Assembly (NCBI RefSeq): GCF_013377235.1
Contig: NZ_CP016226.1
Location: forward strand, 558,001 to 622,000
Source of the DNA: Mannheimia varigena
GTDB taxonomy: Bacteria > Pseudomonadota > Gammaproteobacteria > Enterobacterales > Pasteurellaceae
Length of the DNA: 64,000 nt
Reading direction: 5' to 3'
Shown here: piece after piece, positions 1-8,224 of the stretch
Numbering within the stretch: the stretch's first letter is position 1
Layout of the letters: every line of letters begins with the position of its first letter
Notes under the pieces: model-generated
What the model saw: only the letters and a program-made list of their open reading frames with translations
What the model was told of the DNA's origin: nothing
The model's database searches: none
Translations under genes and position numbers: made by a program

Positions 1-1
1 C

Positions 2-901
2 TCCCCTGTTAATCAGAACGATTTTTTACAACAGCTTTCTAATGTTCGCACTTATAGCAGCTTAGCCAATATCCATTCGTTAGCTTATGGTAAAGTGAGC
101 CGTTGGATTTCATCGGGGGCAAATATTAATGATCTGGCGAAATATGGTATTAGTACACGTTTAATGCGTGGCGAAGATGGTTATCAAAATGTATTAATGA
201 CAGGTTATTACTCGCCTGTAATTAAAGCTCGTCGCACTCCACAAGGGCAATATCAGCACCCAATTTATGCAATGCCATCGAATAAGCGTTTTTCTCGAGC
301 TGAAATTTATGCAGGAGCATTGCAAGGTCAAGGCTTAGAATTAGCTTATAGTAATTCAATGCTTGATAACTTCCTACTAGGGGTTCAAGGTAGTGGTTAT
401 GTTGATTTTGGCGAGGGTCGTTTAAATTATTTCGCTTACGCTGGACAAAATGGCTTCAAATATGCAAGCGTTGGACGTTTGTTAGTAGAAGATGGTGAAA
501 TTCCGAAAGAGAAAATGTCCGTTCAAGCTATTCGTGAATGGGGAGAACGTAACCCTAGTCGTGTTCAAGGATTGTTAGAACGCAATCCGTCTTATGTATT
601 TTTCCAAAACGATCCTTATGGTAAAGTGAAAGGCTCAGCAGGTGTGCCGTTAGTACCATTGGCTTCTGTAGCATCAGATCGCAGCATTGTGCCTTCCGGT
701 AGTGTGTTATTGGTTGAAATGCCACTGATTGATAATAACGGAAACTGGACAGGCAAACACGAAATGCGTTTGATGGTTGCTCTTGACGTGGGTGGTGCGG
801 TGAAAGGCCATCACTTTGATTTATACCAAGGTATTGGCGATAAAGCAGGACACGTTGCAGGCTTAATGAAGCATTATGGACGTGTTTGGGTACTAAACTA
901 A
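2..901 (+). CDS. mltA: Membrane-bound lytic murein transglycosylase A, 5' end outside window
   Basis: Cleaves the glycan strand of peptidoglycan between MurNAc and GlcNAc, leaving a 1,6-anhydro end; in this family it acts as a lipoprotein on the inner face of the outer membrane. The frame is open from the first bases of the window, so the N-terminus with its lipoprotein signal is missing; about 299 codons remain of the roughly 365 in E. coli MltA. The C-terminal '3D' domain is visible: DVGGAVKGHHFD followed by LYQGIGDKAGHVAG, carrying the conserved aspartates including the catalytic one. A GTG at position 95 could be mistaken for the start, but homologous sequence (the NQNDF region) continues upstream of it. 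The downstream gene begins 13 bases later on the same strand and may be cotranscribed. Confidence 0.93.
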   Translation, partial: SPVNQNDFLQQLSNVRTYSSLANIHSLAYGKVSRWISSGANINDLAKYGISTRLMRGEDGYQNVLMTGYYSPVIKARRTPQGQYQHPIYAMPSNKRFSRAEIYAGALQGQGLELAYSNSMLDNFLLGVQGSGYVDFGEGRLNYFAYAGQNGFKYASVGRLLVEDGEIPKEKMSVQAIREWGERNPSRVQGLLERNPSYVFFQNDPYGKVKGSAGVPLVPLASVASDRSIVPSGSVLLVEMPLIDNNGNWTGKHEMRLMVALDVGGAVKGHHFDLYQGIGDKAGHVAGLMKHYGRVWVLN

Positions 902-914
902 TTAAGTAAGCAAT

Positions 915-1373
915 ATGTTAAAAAAAGCATTAATAGTTCTCTTATTTAGTTCATCTTTTGCATTTGCAAATAATTTGGAAAATTCGACCGCTTACAATGA
1001 GCCGAAATATAAAATTTCCGAACTGGACGTAAAAATTTTAATTCGCCAGCTAAATAATATTGAGCAATGCATTTACCCTGATCTAGCAAAACCTGATTAT
1101 CAAAAAATTTATGATAATTGGAATGTAGCTGAACATTTAACGATACAATATTTTGAGCAAAGAGTGCTAAATGACTTATTAGGGCGAGAAGATTTTCTTG
1201 CGATGCAAAATGATAAAGCTTCAATAGAATATTTTCATCAGCAACATCATAAGCTTAATCATCAAAACGCAAATGTAGATCAAGAGAAATGCGATGCGTT
1301 TAAACCTACTTATCAAGAAATGTATCAACGTATGCAAAATGCCTTAGCAGAACAGCAAAAGAAAAAACAGTAA
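915..1373 (+). CDS. Small secreted protein of unknown function
   Basis: I do not recognise this 152-residue protein. It starts with a clear Sec signal peptide: two lysines, a hydrophobic stretch LIVLLFSSSFAFA, then cleavage probably after Ala18, predicting a periplasmic protein of about 134 residues. The mature part is rich in Gln, Asn, Tyr and His and has only two cysteines, in IEQC (about residue 52) and EKCD (about residue 120), which could form one disulfide. The C-terminal tail is lysine/glutamine-rich (AEQQKKKQ). It follows mltA by 13 bases and is closed by a hairpin terminator, so it may be expressed with mltA. That suggests, without proving, a role at the cell envelope. Confidence 0.75.
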   Translation: MLKKALIVLLFSSSFAFANNLENSTAYNEPKYKISELDVKILIRQLNNIEQCIYPDLAKPDYQKIYDNWNVAEHLTIQYFEQRVLNDLLGREDFLAMQNDKASIEYFHQQHHKLNHQNANVDQEKCDAFKPTYQEMYQRMQNALAEQQKKKQ

Positions 1374-1376
1374 CAA

Positions 1377-1412
1377 AAAACTCGCAGTTTTGGCTGCGAG
1401 TTTTCTTTTTTA
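1377..1412. terminator. Bidirectional hairpin terminator between the small secreted protein and purF
   Basis: AAAACTCGCAG at 1377-1387 pairs with CTGCGAGTTTT at 1394-1404 around the loop TTTTGG. The right arm is followed by a T-rich run, and the left arm is preceded by A residues. It can therefore stop rightward transcription from the secreted-protein gene and leftward transcription from purF, whose stop codon lies at 1410-1412. Confidence 0.8.
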
Positions 1413-2927
1413 GCTTTCGTTATGAATTTCCAAGTTTGTAGCTTGCTTTGCTGCTTTTGCCTTAGCTTTATCATTCCGGGATTTCGCAATGGCATCTAAA
1501 TAACATTTATCAATATCGCCTGTGATATATTCACCTGTAAAGACAGAATCATCAAAGTTATGAATGGTTGGGTTTTCTATTTGAATTGATTTATAAAGAG
1601 CATCCAAATCTTGGAAAATTAGTTTATCTACACCAATCATATCCGCGACTTCTTCTACAGAGCGGTCATAAGCAACCAATTCTTCACAGGTCGGCATATC
1701 AATACCATAAACATTTGGATAACGAATTTCCGGTGCAGCTGATGCAAAATAAACACGTTTTGCACCAGCAGCTCTTGCCATTTCGACAATCTGTTCAGAA
1801 GTTGTGCCTCGCACAATAGAATCATCAACTAATAGTACACTTTTGCCTTTAAATTCTGAGGCAATCGCATTCAGCTTACGGCGAACCGAGCTTTTACGCT
1901 GTGCTTGCCCTGGCATAATAAAGGTACGAGCCACATAGCGGTTTTTCACAAAACCTTGACGATATGGTTTGTAAAGCACATTAGCAATACGCACAGCGAT
2001 ATCATTTGAGGTTTCTGGAATAGGGATAACAACATCAATATCATCAACAATACGTCCCCATTCACGTTTGATCTTCTCGCCTAATAGCTCTCCCATATGC
2101 ACACGAGCTGCATAAACAGAAACACCATCAATCACTGAATCCGGGCGAGCAAAGTAAACGTATTCAAAAATACAAGGGTTTAGTTTCGAATTATCTGCAC
2201 AAATTTGGGAATGTAATTCACCCTCAAAGGTGATATAGATAGCTTCTCCTGGCAATACATCCCGTACAAACTCAAAACCTACCACATCTAATGCAACACT
2301 TTCTGAGGCAAACATATATTCTGTTTTACCTTCAACTTCACGTTTGCCTAAAACTAACGGACGAATACCAAACGGATCACGAAATGCCACCATACCGTGA
2401 CCGATAATCATAGCTATGCAGGCATAAGCTCCACGAATGCTATCATTCGTTTTGCGTACAGTTTCAAAAATATTCTCTGGGCTTAAATGTTGAGTGGAAT
2501 AAAGATCGAGAAAATAAGCAAAAATATTAAGAAGAGATTCAGAATCTGAATTGGTATTAACGTGACGACGAGCCTCGTTAAACAAGCGCTCTTTCAGCTC
2601 TGAATTATTTGTTAAATTACCATTATGTACAAGCGTAATCCCAAATGGTGAATTTACATAAAAAGGTTGAGCCTCTGATACACTTGAGCTCCCCGCTGTT
2701 GGATAACGAACGTGCCCGATTCCTACATTGCCTTGTAAGCGTAGCATATGTTCTTGCTGGAACACATCACTCACTAAACCGTTTGCTTTGCGTAAGCGGA
2801 AGCGGTTTTCGTCATCGATTGTGACGATACCTGCGGCATCTTGTCCTCGGTGTTGTAATAATGTTAAGCCATCATAAATCGCCTGATTGACAGGCGACTT
2901 CCCAATAATACCGACAATGCCGCACAT
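1410..2927 (-). CDS. purF: Amidophosphoribosyltransferase
   Basis: Catalyses the first committed step of purine biosynthesis: PRPP plus glutamine gives 5-phosphoribosylamine. The 505-residue length equals that of E. coli PurF. The N-terminus MCGIVGIIG exposes Cys2, the Ntn-type glutaminase nucleophile; no propeptide precedes it. The glutaminase half has the RGQDAAG and HNGNLTN motifs, and the PRPP-binding loop VLLVDDSIVRGTTS lies at about residues 360-375 in the C-terminal phosphoribosyltransferase half. It sits 14 bases downstream of cvpA, as in E. coli, and should share the PurR-controlled promoter in front of cvpA. Confidence 0.97.
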   Translation of the reverse strand: MCGIVGIIGKSPVNQAIYDGLTLLQHRGQDAAGIVTIDDENRFRLRKANGLVSDVFQQEHMLRLQGNVGIGHVRYPTAGSSSVSEAQPFYVNSPFGITLVHNGNLTNNSELKERLFNEARRHVNTNSDSESLLNIFAYFLDLYSTQHLSPENIFETVRKTNDSIRGAYACIAMIIGHGMVAFRDPFGIRPLVLGKREVEGKTEYMFASESVALDVVGFEFVRDVLPGEAIYITFEGELHSQICADNSKLNPCIFEYVYFARPDSVIDGVSVYAARVHMGELLGEKIKREWGRIVDDIDVVIPIPETSNDIAVRIANVLYKPYRQGFVKNRYVARTFIMPGQAQRKSSVRRKLNAIASEFKGKSVLLVDDSIVRGTTSEQIVEMARAAGAKRVYFASAAPEIRYPNVYGIDMPTCEELVAYDRSVEEVADMIGVDKLIFQDLDALYKSIQIENPTIHNFDDSVFTGEYITGDIDKCYLDAIAKSRNDKAKAKAAKQATNLEIHNES

Positions 2928-2941
2928 ATAGAAAAACCTCT

Positions 2942-3445
2942 TTATTTAGTCGAGTTTAGAAAAGTAGAATTTGTTTGTAACTGTTCAAAGAACCATTTCA
3001 CAATAAAGTCAAAATGTGGAATTAATAATGATGATTTCCATAATTCCGTTTGACTTGCTTGTGTGAAAGTATCTAAGAAAAATAAAATTGCTGAAACAAT
3101 TAAAATGCCTCGTAACGCTCCAAAAGCACCACCTAAAATGCGGTCAGTAATAGACAAGCCACTTAGATCAATCACCTTGCCTAATAAACTGTTAATTACA
3201 CCACATACAATTAAGGTTAAAATGAATAAAATGGCTGCTGCTAAACCATTGCGTAAAAACTCTGAATTTTGTAGGTAAACTGAATTTATCTGTGTGAAAT
3301 AACCACTTAGATAAGGATAAAATGAACTTGCCACAAAAAAAGCAATTACCCAACCAAGGAGAGATAACGCCTCATTAGTAAACCCTCGCCATAAACTTAC
3401 CAGTACAGAAAACGCAATGATCCCGATAACAATTAAATCAACCAT
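2942..3445 (-). CDS. cvpA: CvpA family inner-membrane protein
   Basis: A 167-residue protein with about four hydrophobic transmembrane segments (VDLIVIGIIAFSVLVSLWRG at the start, then about residues 29-50, 65-85 and 105-125). It belongs to the CvpA/colicin V production family; the E. coli protein is needed for colicin V production and is linked to envelope integrity, but its molecular activity is not settled. The family's glycine-rich ALRGIL segment is present. It is the first gene of the cvpA-purF pair, with a PurR operator about 40-60 bases upstream of the start codon. Confidence 0.93.
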   Translation of the reverse strand: MVDLIVIGIIAFSVLVSLWRGFTNEALSLLGWVIAFFVASSFYPYLSGYFTQINSVYLQNSEFLRNGLAAAILFILTLIVCGVINSLLGKVIDLSGLSITDRILGGAFGALRGILIVSAILFFLDTFTQASQTELWKSSLLIPHFDFIVKWFFEQLQTNSTFLNSTK

Positions 3446-3486
3446 AAAAACCCTTAAAAGCTTAAAGCTCTCCTATTTTACAAAAA

Positions 3487-3502
3487 AAGAAAACGTTTGC
3501 GT
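3487..3502 (-). promoter_or_regulatory. PurR operator upstream of cvpA-purF
   Basis: On the minus strand this reads ACGCAAACGTTTTCTT. It fits the PurR pseudopalindrome ANGCAANCGNTTNCNT at every specified position. It lies 42-57 bases before the cvpA ATG, where a repressor would block the promoter. PurR with hypoxanthine or guanine as corepressor is the expected regulator; no purR gene lies in this window. Confidence 0.88.
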
Positions 3503-3541
3503 AGCCCTATTTTGTTAAAAATTGCTCATCTACACAAATTA

Positions 3542-3590
3542 ACAAGCGGTTATATTTTACGAAAAATTTGCAAAAAATCTTACCGCTTGT
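3542..3590. terminator. Opposed USS pair downstream of rnhA
   Basis: ACAAGCGGT at 3542-3550 and ACCGCTTGT at 3582-3590 are perfect inverted uptake-signal cores separated by 31 AT-rich bases. They can fold into a hairpin just after the rnhA stop codon on the minus strand. The long loop makes this a weaker terminator than the tight pairs elsewhere in the window. Confidence 0.55.
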
Positions 3591-3599
3591 AAAAAGTAC

Positions 3600-4061
3600 T
3601 TATTCTACACCATAGCCAACGTCATCTAAAGTCGGATTATTTGCTCCGTTTTTCGCTAATTCATCGCAAATTTCATTTTCACGATGCCCGGAATGCCCTT
3701 TTACCCACGCCCATTCAATTTGATGGCGTTGAATTTCTTTATCTAACGCAATCCATAAATCTTTATTTTTAACAGGCTTTTTATCGCTGGTTTTCCAGTC
3801 GTTTTTCTTCCAGTTAAAAATCCATTTTTGAATGCCATTTTTCATATATTGACTGTCGCTGTTAAGCTGCACCTTGCACGGTTCTTTCAGCATTGATAAG
3901 GCCTCGATCACCGCCCGCAATTCCATTCGGTTATTCGTAGTTTGGAGATAACCTCGGCTCACGGTTTTTTCATGACCGTTGTAACGCAATAATATGCCGA
4001 TCCCCCCTTTTCCAGGATTACCCAAACAAGAACCGTCTGTAAAAATTTCAACTAATTTCAT
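3600..4061 (-). CDS. rnhA: Ribonuclease HI
   Basis: Degrades the RNA strand of RNA-DNA hybrids, such as R-loops and replication primers. The 153-residue protein aligns along its whole length with E. coli RNase HI. The metal-binding carboxylates are Asp9 (FTDGSCLGNPG), Glu47 (NNRMELRA), Asp69 (NSDSQY) and Asp133 (CDELA), with the basic protrusion KKNDWKTSDKKPVKNKDLW intact. The open frame extends 13 codons upstream, but that extension lies in the argG terminator and has no family similarity, so the ATG before KLVEIFTDG is chosen. It is transcribed in the same direction as argG but is separated from it by a terminator. Confidence 0.96.
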   Translation of the reverse strand: MKLVEIFTDGSCLGNPGKGGIGILLRYNGHEKTVSRGYLQTTNNRMELRAVIEALSMLKEPCKVQLNSDSQYMKNGIQKWIFNWKKNDWKTSDKKPVKNKDLWIALDKEIQRHQIEWAWVKGHSGHRENEICDELAKNGANNPTLDDVGYGVE

Positions 4062-4084
4062 TTGAATAACTACATCGTGAAAAC

Positions 4085-4112
4085 AAAAGCCCCAAAGCAT
4101 TAACTTTGGGGC
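4085..4112 (-). terminator. Hairpin terminator after argG
   Basis: GCCCCAAAG at 4089-4097 pairs with CTTTGGGGC at 4104-4112 around a six-base loop. Read on the minus strand the stem is followed by TTTTGTTTT, a standard Rho-independent terminator placed about 45 bases after the argG stop codon. Confidence 0.85.
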
Positions 4113-4158
4113 AGCTTTTGGCTAAATTCTAAAAGTTATCAGAATTTGGATCAACTTA

Positions 4159-5490
4159 TTATTTCTTGTCAAGTTGCGGAATCACACTGTTGTTCGCTGA
4201 TAATAAGCCTGCATCCGTGTAAACTGCTAATTTGCCACGAGTATCCACAATGTCTAAGTTACGCATTGTTAATTGACCGATACGATCCGCCGGTGTGAAC
4301 GGTGCATCTTCCACTTTTTCCATACTTAAACGTTCTGCTTCATAGGTTAAGTTTGGCGATTCGGTATTTAAAATCGTGAAATCGTTACCACGGCGTAACT
4401 CAAGCGTTACGGTACCGGTAATCGCTTTCGCCACCCAACGTTGAGCCGTTTCACGCAACATTAAGGCTTGCGGATCGAACCAACGACCTTGATACAATAA
4501 ACGACCCAAACGTAAACCGTTGATGCGATATTGTTCGATGGTATCTTCGTTGTGAATACCCGTCACTAAACGCTCATAAGCGATGTGTAATAACGCCATT
4601 CCCGGCGCTTCGTAAATACCGCGAGATTTCGCTTCGATAATACGGTTTTCGATTTGGTCTGACATACCTAAACCGTGGCGACCACCAATGCGGTTCGCTT
4701 CCATAATTAACTCAACCGCATCATCAAGACGTTTGCCATTTAATGCAACTGGCACACCTTCTTCAAAGGTAACAGAAACAGTTTCAGGTTTGATTTCCAC
4801 AGATTCGTCCCAGAACGCTACGCCCATAATCGGTTTTACGATCTTCATTCCGGTGCTTAATTCTTCCAAATCTTTCGCTTCGTGTGTTGCACCTAACATA
4901 TTTGAGTCAGTTGAGTAGGCTTTTTCCACTGACATTTTGTAGTCGAAACCGTTTTCGATTAAGAATTTTGACATTTCTAAACGACCGCCAAGTTCATCAA
5001 TAAAAAGTTGATCTAACCACGGTTTATAAATTTTTAATTTTGGGTTAGTTAATAAACCGTAACGGTAGAAACGCTCAATATCGTTACCTTTAAAGGTTGA
5101 ACCATCGCCCCAGATATTTACATCATCTTCTTTCATAGCAGCGACAAGCATTGTACCTGTTACCGCACGACCTAGTGGCGTGGTGTTGAAATAAGGAATA
5201 CCGCCTGTTGAAATATGGAACGCACCGCATTGAATTGCTGCAATCCCTTCGTGGGCTAATTGCTTTCGGCAGTCAATTAAGCGAGCATTCTCCGCACCAT
5301 ACTCCATTGCTTTTTTCGGAATTGCATTATAATCATCTTCATCCGGCTGACCTAAATTTGCGGTATAGGCATAAGGTACTGCCCCTTTTTTACGCATCCA
5401 TAAAAGTGCTGCTGAAGTATCTAAACCACCTGAAAAGGCAATACCGACTTTCTGGCCTAAAGGTAAAGCTTCTAAAATTGTTGCTGACAT
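4159..5490 (-). CDS. argG: Argininosuccinate synthase
   Basis: Joins citrulline and aspartate at the expense of ATP (to AMP and PPi), giving argininosuccinate, the penultimate step of arginine biosynthesis. The ATP-binding P-loop-like motif AFSGGLDTSAALLWMRKKGA is at about residues 17-36, and the sequence matches the E. coli-type (class II) ArgG throughout, including the NIWGDGSTFKGNDIERF block. The longest frame starts 14 codons earlier, but the family starts at MSATILEALP and an AGGA box lies 6 bases before that ATG, so 5490 is used (443 residues). A PurR-like palindrome lies 39-54 bases upstream. No other arg gene is present. Confidence 0.96.
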   Translation of the reverse strand: MSATILEALPLGQKVGIAFSGGLDTSAALLWMRKKGAVPYAYTANLGQPDEDDYNAIPKKAMEYGAENARLIDCRKQLAHEGIAAIQCGAFHISTGGIPYFNTTPLGRAVTGTMLVAAMKEDDVNIWGDGSTFKGNDIERFYRYGLLTNPKLKIYKPWLDQLFIDELGGRLEMSKFLIENGFDYKMSVEKAYSTDSNMLGATHEAKDLEELSTGMKIVKPIMGVAFWDESVEIKPETVSVTFEEGVPVALNGKRLDDAVELIMEANRIGGRHGLGMSDQIENRIIEAKSRGIYEAPGMALLHIAYERLVTGIHNEDTIEQYRINGLRLGRLLYQGRWFDPQALMLRETAQRWVAKAITGTVTLELRRGNDFTILNTESPNLTYEAERLSMEKVEDAPFTPADRIGQLTMRNLDIVDTRGKLAVYTDAGLLSANNSVIPQLDKK

Positions 5491-5528
5491 ACGAATTCCT
5501 ATAAATTTTGAAAGTAAAAAATAATTAA

Positions 5529-5544
5529 ACACAAACGCTTGCGT
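5529..5544 (-). promoter_or_regulatory. PurR-like palindrome upstream of argG
   Basis: The minus strand reads ACGCAAGCGTTTGTGT. This agrees with ANGCAANCGNTTNCNT at all specified positions but one (T for C near the 3' end). It lies in the argG leader/promoter region. A PurR site here would be unusual, so it is a candidate only; another LacI-family regulator could also bind such a sequence. Confidence 0.45.
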
Positions 5545-5667
5545 ATGTGTTCAAGAAAAATATTCTAGCTGAAAAGCGGTAAAATTTCATCTAAAATTTG
5601 TGCATACGATTTGCACATTTTTCACAAAGAACGACCGCTTGTTATATTAATTTTTTAAGAGAAAGAT

Positions 5668-6183
5668 ATGTTTAAAAAATGCCTAATAGGAATTATCGTG
5701 CTGTTTATGGCTTTTATCAGTATTGAGCACTTCAAAATTCCTTATCTCTATGATTATTTACGATGGATACCTACATTAAAGCAAGGCATTCCAACCGAAC
5801 AAAGTTTGCCAAACCCTGTTGCAGGACAACGTTTTATTGACAGTTGGCACAGCCCTAGAAGCGGTGGGCGGAAGCACGAAGGCGTAGATATTTTTTCCCC
5901 GAGAGGAACGCCAATTCGTAGTACCACGAGCGGACTGGTAGTACGAATTGGTACAAATAGATTGGGCGGTAAGGTGGTTTCGGTAATGACAGGCAGAACC
6001 GTGCATTATTACGCCCATTTAGAAGATTATGGCAATATTTCACGCCATCAATGGATTGAACAAGGCGAAATCATCGGCACAGTAGGCGATAGCGGCAATG
6101 CCAAAGGCACGCCACCTCACTTACATTATGGCATTTATACACCAAGCGGTGCGATAAATCCGTATCCGTTGATTAAACAATAA
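5668..6183 (+). CDS. M23-family (LytM-type) metallopeptidase, membrane-anchored
   Basis: Probable zinc peptidase that cuts peptidoglycan cross-links in the periplasm. The 171-residue protein has one N-terminal hydrophobic segment (residues 5-19) that acts as an uncleaved anchor or signal. The LytM zinc site is intact: His70 and Asp74 in HEGVD, His117 in YAHLE, and His151/His153 in HLH. There is no LysM or coiled-coil region, so it is much shorter than EnvC or NlpD and consists almost only of the catalytic domain. Because the full set of ligands is present, it is likely active rather than an activator-type degenerate LytM protein. It is divergent from argG and is followed by the heptosyltransferase-like gene after 81 bases. 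Confidence 0.88.
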   Translation: MFKKCLIGIIVLFMAFISIEHFKIPYLYDYLRWIPTLKQGIPTEQSLPNPVAGQRFIDSWHSPRSGGRKHEGVDIFSPRGTPIRSTTSGLVVRIGTNRLGGKVVSVMTGRTVHYYAHLEDYGNISRHQWIEQGEIIGTVGDSGNAKGTPPHLHYGIYTPSGAINPYPLIKQ

Positions 6184-6227
6184 TTTGGAAAACTCCATTC
6201 ATTCAAAAATTACCTATAAAATAGAGG

Positions 6228-6233
6228 TATAAT
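6228..6233 (+). promoter_or_regulatory. Candidate -10 element for the heptosyltransferase-like gene
   Basis: TATAAT occurs 31 bases before the start codon at 6265, in the gap after the M23 peptidase gene. No good -35 hexamer is seen at the right distance, so this is a weak promoter prediction. Confidence 0.35.
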
Positions 6234-6264
6234 TTATTCAACTGTTTGAACTAGAGAAATATAA

Positions 6265-7293
6265 ATGAAAAAACTACTTGTAATTCGAAATGACAAAATC
6301 GGCGATTTTATGGTGTGTTTTCCTGCTTTTGCAATGTTGAAGCAATCATTGCCCGAAGTGGAAATAACTGCACTTGTGCCAAACTATACTGCCCCTCTTG
6401 CAGAACTTTGCCCTTCTATTGATAAGGTCATTATTGATACGCCAAACAAGAAAGATAAAAATGAGTTTAATCGTATTTTACAAGTGGTTAAAAATGAACA
6501 ATTTGATGCGGTAATCTGTTTTGTATCCGATTGGTATAATGCAAAGCTGGCTTGGCAAAGCGGCATTAAACATCGCCTAGCCCCTGCAACCAAGTTATTC
6601 CAATTTTTATATAACCATCGCCTAACTCAACGCCGTTCTCAATCAGCGAAAGCTGAATCAGAATATAATTTAGATTTAGCCCGTGCGTTTTTAGTCAAAC
6701 ATCACGTTAAAATTGTAGAGCCTAGCACACCTTACTTAGCGTTTGATGAGAAAACTGTCCAAACACAAAAAGCAAAATTATGTGAGCAGCTGAATATTAC
6801 TCCCGATAAAAAGTGGCTGTTCGTACATAGCTCCACAGGTGGTTCTGCCAATAATTTATCTATTGAACAATATGCTGATTTAATTCAAGGTATTTTAGCG
6901 GAATTTGACTGTTATGTGATTTTGACGGCAGGAAAAGGCGAGAGCGAAAAAGCAAATGCCTTAGCTGAAAAAGTAAATCATAAAAATGTAGTAGTGTATG
7001 ACAAAAACGAAGGGCTGCAAGATTTTTCACGCTCGCTTGCCTGTGCTAATTTGTTTATCGCCGGCTCAACAGGGCCATTACATATTAGCGGAGCATTGAA
7101 TATTCCAACGATTGGGTTTTACCCAAGCCGTCTTTCTGCAATTCCTCGCCGTTGGAAACCGATTAATGATGCGGATAAACATCTTGCATTCTGTCCGCCT
7201 TTTGACAAAGCATCGCAGATGAATTTAACCTTAATATCAATTCCTAATTCATTAGAAACTATTGTTCCGTTTATCAGGAAAATCTGGGCATAA
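6265..7293 (+). CDS. Glycosyltransferase family 9, heptosyltransferase-like
   Basis: A 342-residue member of the ADP-heptose:LPS heptosyltransferase family (GT9), expected to act at the cytoplasmic face of the inner membrane on the lipooligosaccharide inner core. It shows the family's N-terminal LLVIRNDKIGDFMVCFPAF motif (nucleotide-sugar GT-B fold) and the C-terminal donor-binding region SLACANLFIAGSTGPLHISGA at about residues 264-285. I cannot say whether it is a heptosyltransferase I, II or III type, so no symbol is given. It converges on lgtF, another lipooligosaccharide core gene, which supports the pathway assignment. Confidence 0.85.
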   Translation: MKKLLVIRNDKIGDFMVCFPAFAMLKQSLPEVEITALVPNYTAPLAELCPSIDKVIIDTPNKKDKNEFNRILQVVKNEQFDAVICFVSDWYNAKLAWQSGIKHRLAPATKLFQFLYNHRLTQRRSQSAKAESEYNLDLARAFLVKHHVKIVEPSTPYLAFDEKTVQTQKAKLCEQLNITPDKKWLFVHSSTGGSANNLSIEQYADLIQGILAEFDCYVILTAGKGESEKANALAEKVNHKNVVVYDKNEGLQDFSRSLACANLFIAGSTGPLHISGALNIPTIGFYPSRLSAIPRRWKPINDADKHLAFCPPFDKASQMNLTLISIPNSLETIVPFIRKIWA

Positions 7294-7305
7294 TTTATAA
7301 ATCCC

Positions 7306-7329
7306 CCTCTTTATTCTTCGCTAAAGAGG
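7306..7329. terminator. Possible hairpin between convergent glycosyltransferase genes
   Basis: CCTCTTTA at 7306-7313 pairs with TAAAGAGG at 7322-7329 around an eight-base loop. Neither side has a clean T-run, so it may be a weak terminator or a small intergenic palindrome. Confidence 0.4.
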
Positions 7330-7351
7330 AGAATTTATTAAACAAATCAAC

Positions 7352-8110
7352 TTATTTTCTTGTGCGATTCCATAAATCTGCATATTTTACAAAGGTAGAA
7401 TGTGCGGAAAGTACGGCTAATAAAAAGCCCTGTTTTCCATCTAAAAAACCGGCTTTTAAGAAATACATTTTTACAAAACAGCCAATAGCGTGTGTTACGC
7501 CATCAAACAATGAAGCGGCTTTTCCTACGTTCGCTCGCTGAATTGCCCACGCTTTAGCATAACTTGCAGATTTTACTAAATAATGATGAATATCTTTGTA
7601 GGTAAAATGCAATAAATCGCCTTGTAGCTTCTTGACGATTGCTTCTTTTGGATAATGGACTTTTTCGTGAACTAATTCATCACCATACTTTGCAAAATCT
7701 GTTCTATATAACCTCACCACATAATCCGGATACCAGCCTGAATGGCGAATTTGCTTGCCAAATACTTCGCTTAGGCGGCTAATTTTATAAACGGCATTTT
7801 TTTCGTCTTTTTTGACCGCTTGTAAAATTGAGTGTTTCAGTTCTTCGGTTACTCGCTCATCTGCATCAAGCCAAAGTACATAATCGCTTGTTACATATTG
7901 TTGAGCAAGTTGGCGTTGTTTGCCAAAACCTTGCCAATCAGTATTGGTGTAAAATTTGGCGTGATACTCTGCGGCAATTTGTGGTGTTTCATCTGTACTG
8001 CCACTATCTAAAATTATAATTTCATCAACCCAGCCTTTCACTGTTTCTAAACAGGCTGCTAAATCTTGGGCTTCGTTTTTTACAATCATTGCAACACTTA
8101 ATGTTGGCAT
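7352..8110 (-). CDS. lgtF: UDP-glucose:lipooligosaccharide beta-1,4-glucosyltransferase
   Basis: A GT2-family glycosyltransferase of 252 residues that closely matches H. influenzae LgtF, which adds the first glucose to heptose I of the lipooligosaccharide core. It begins MPTLSVAMIVKNEA, has the donor-binding LDSGSTD and the metal-binding DxD in WLDADERV, and the acceptor-side motif RHSGWYPDYVVRLYR. The frame extends 11 codons upstream, but the family starts at MPTLSVAM and a GGACAG box precedes that ATG, so 8110 is chosen. It is divergent from yhbY. An in-frame USS copy lies at 7815-7823. Confidence 0.92.
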   Translation of the reverse strand: MPTLSVAMIVKNEAQDLAACLETVKGWVDEIIILDSGSTDETPQIAAEYHAKFYTNTDWQGFGKQRQLAQQYVTSDYVLWLDADERVTEELKHSILQAVKKDEKNAVYKISRLSEVFGKQIRHSGWYPDYVVRLYRTDFAKYGDELVHEKVHYPKEAIVKKLQGDLLHFTYKDIHHYLVKSASYAKAWAIQRANVGKAASLFDGVTHAIGCFVKMYFLKAGFLDGKQGFLLAVLSAHSTFVKYADLWNRTRK

Positions 8111-8224
8111 AATCTGTCCTTTTTTGTTATTGCTATAATTCATTCATTTTACTTTAAAAATGAGTGGTTTTGTGCTATTTTCTACGCCAAATTTTATTTT
8201 ACAAACAAATGAATGGATAAAAGA

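Noticed and set aside
95..901. GTG at 95 as the start of mltA
   Set aside because: The frame is open to the window edge and the residues before the GTG continue the MltA sequence, so the gene is cut by the window rather than starting there.
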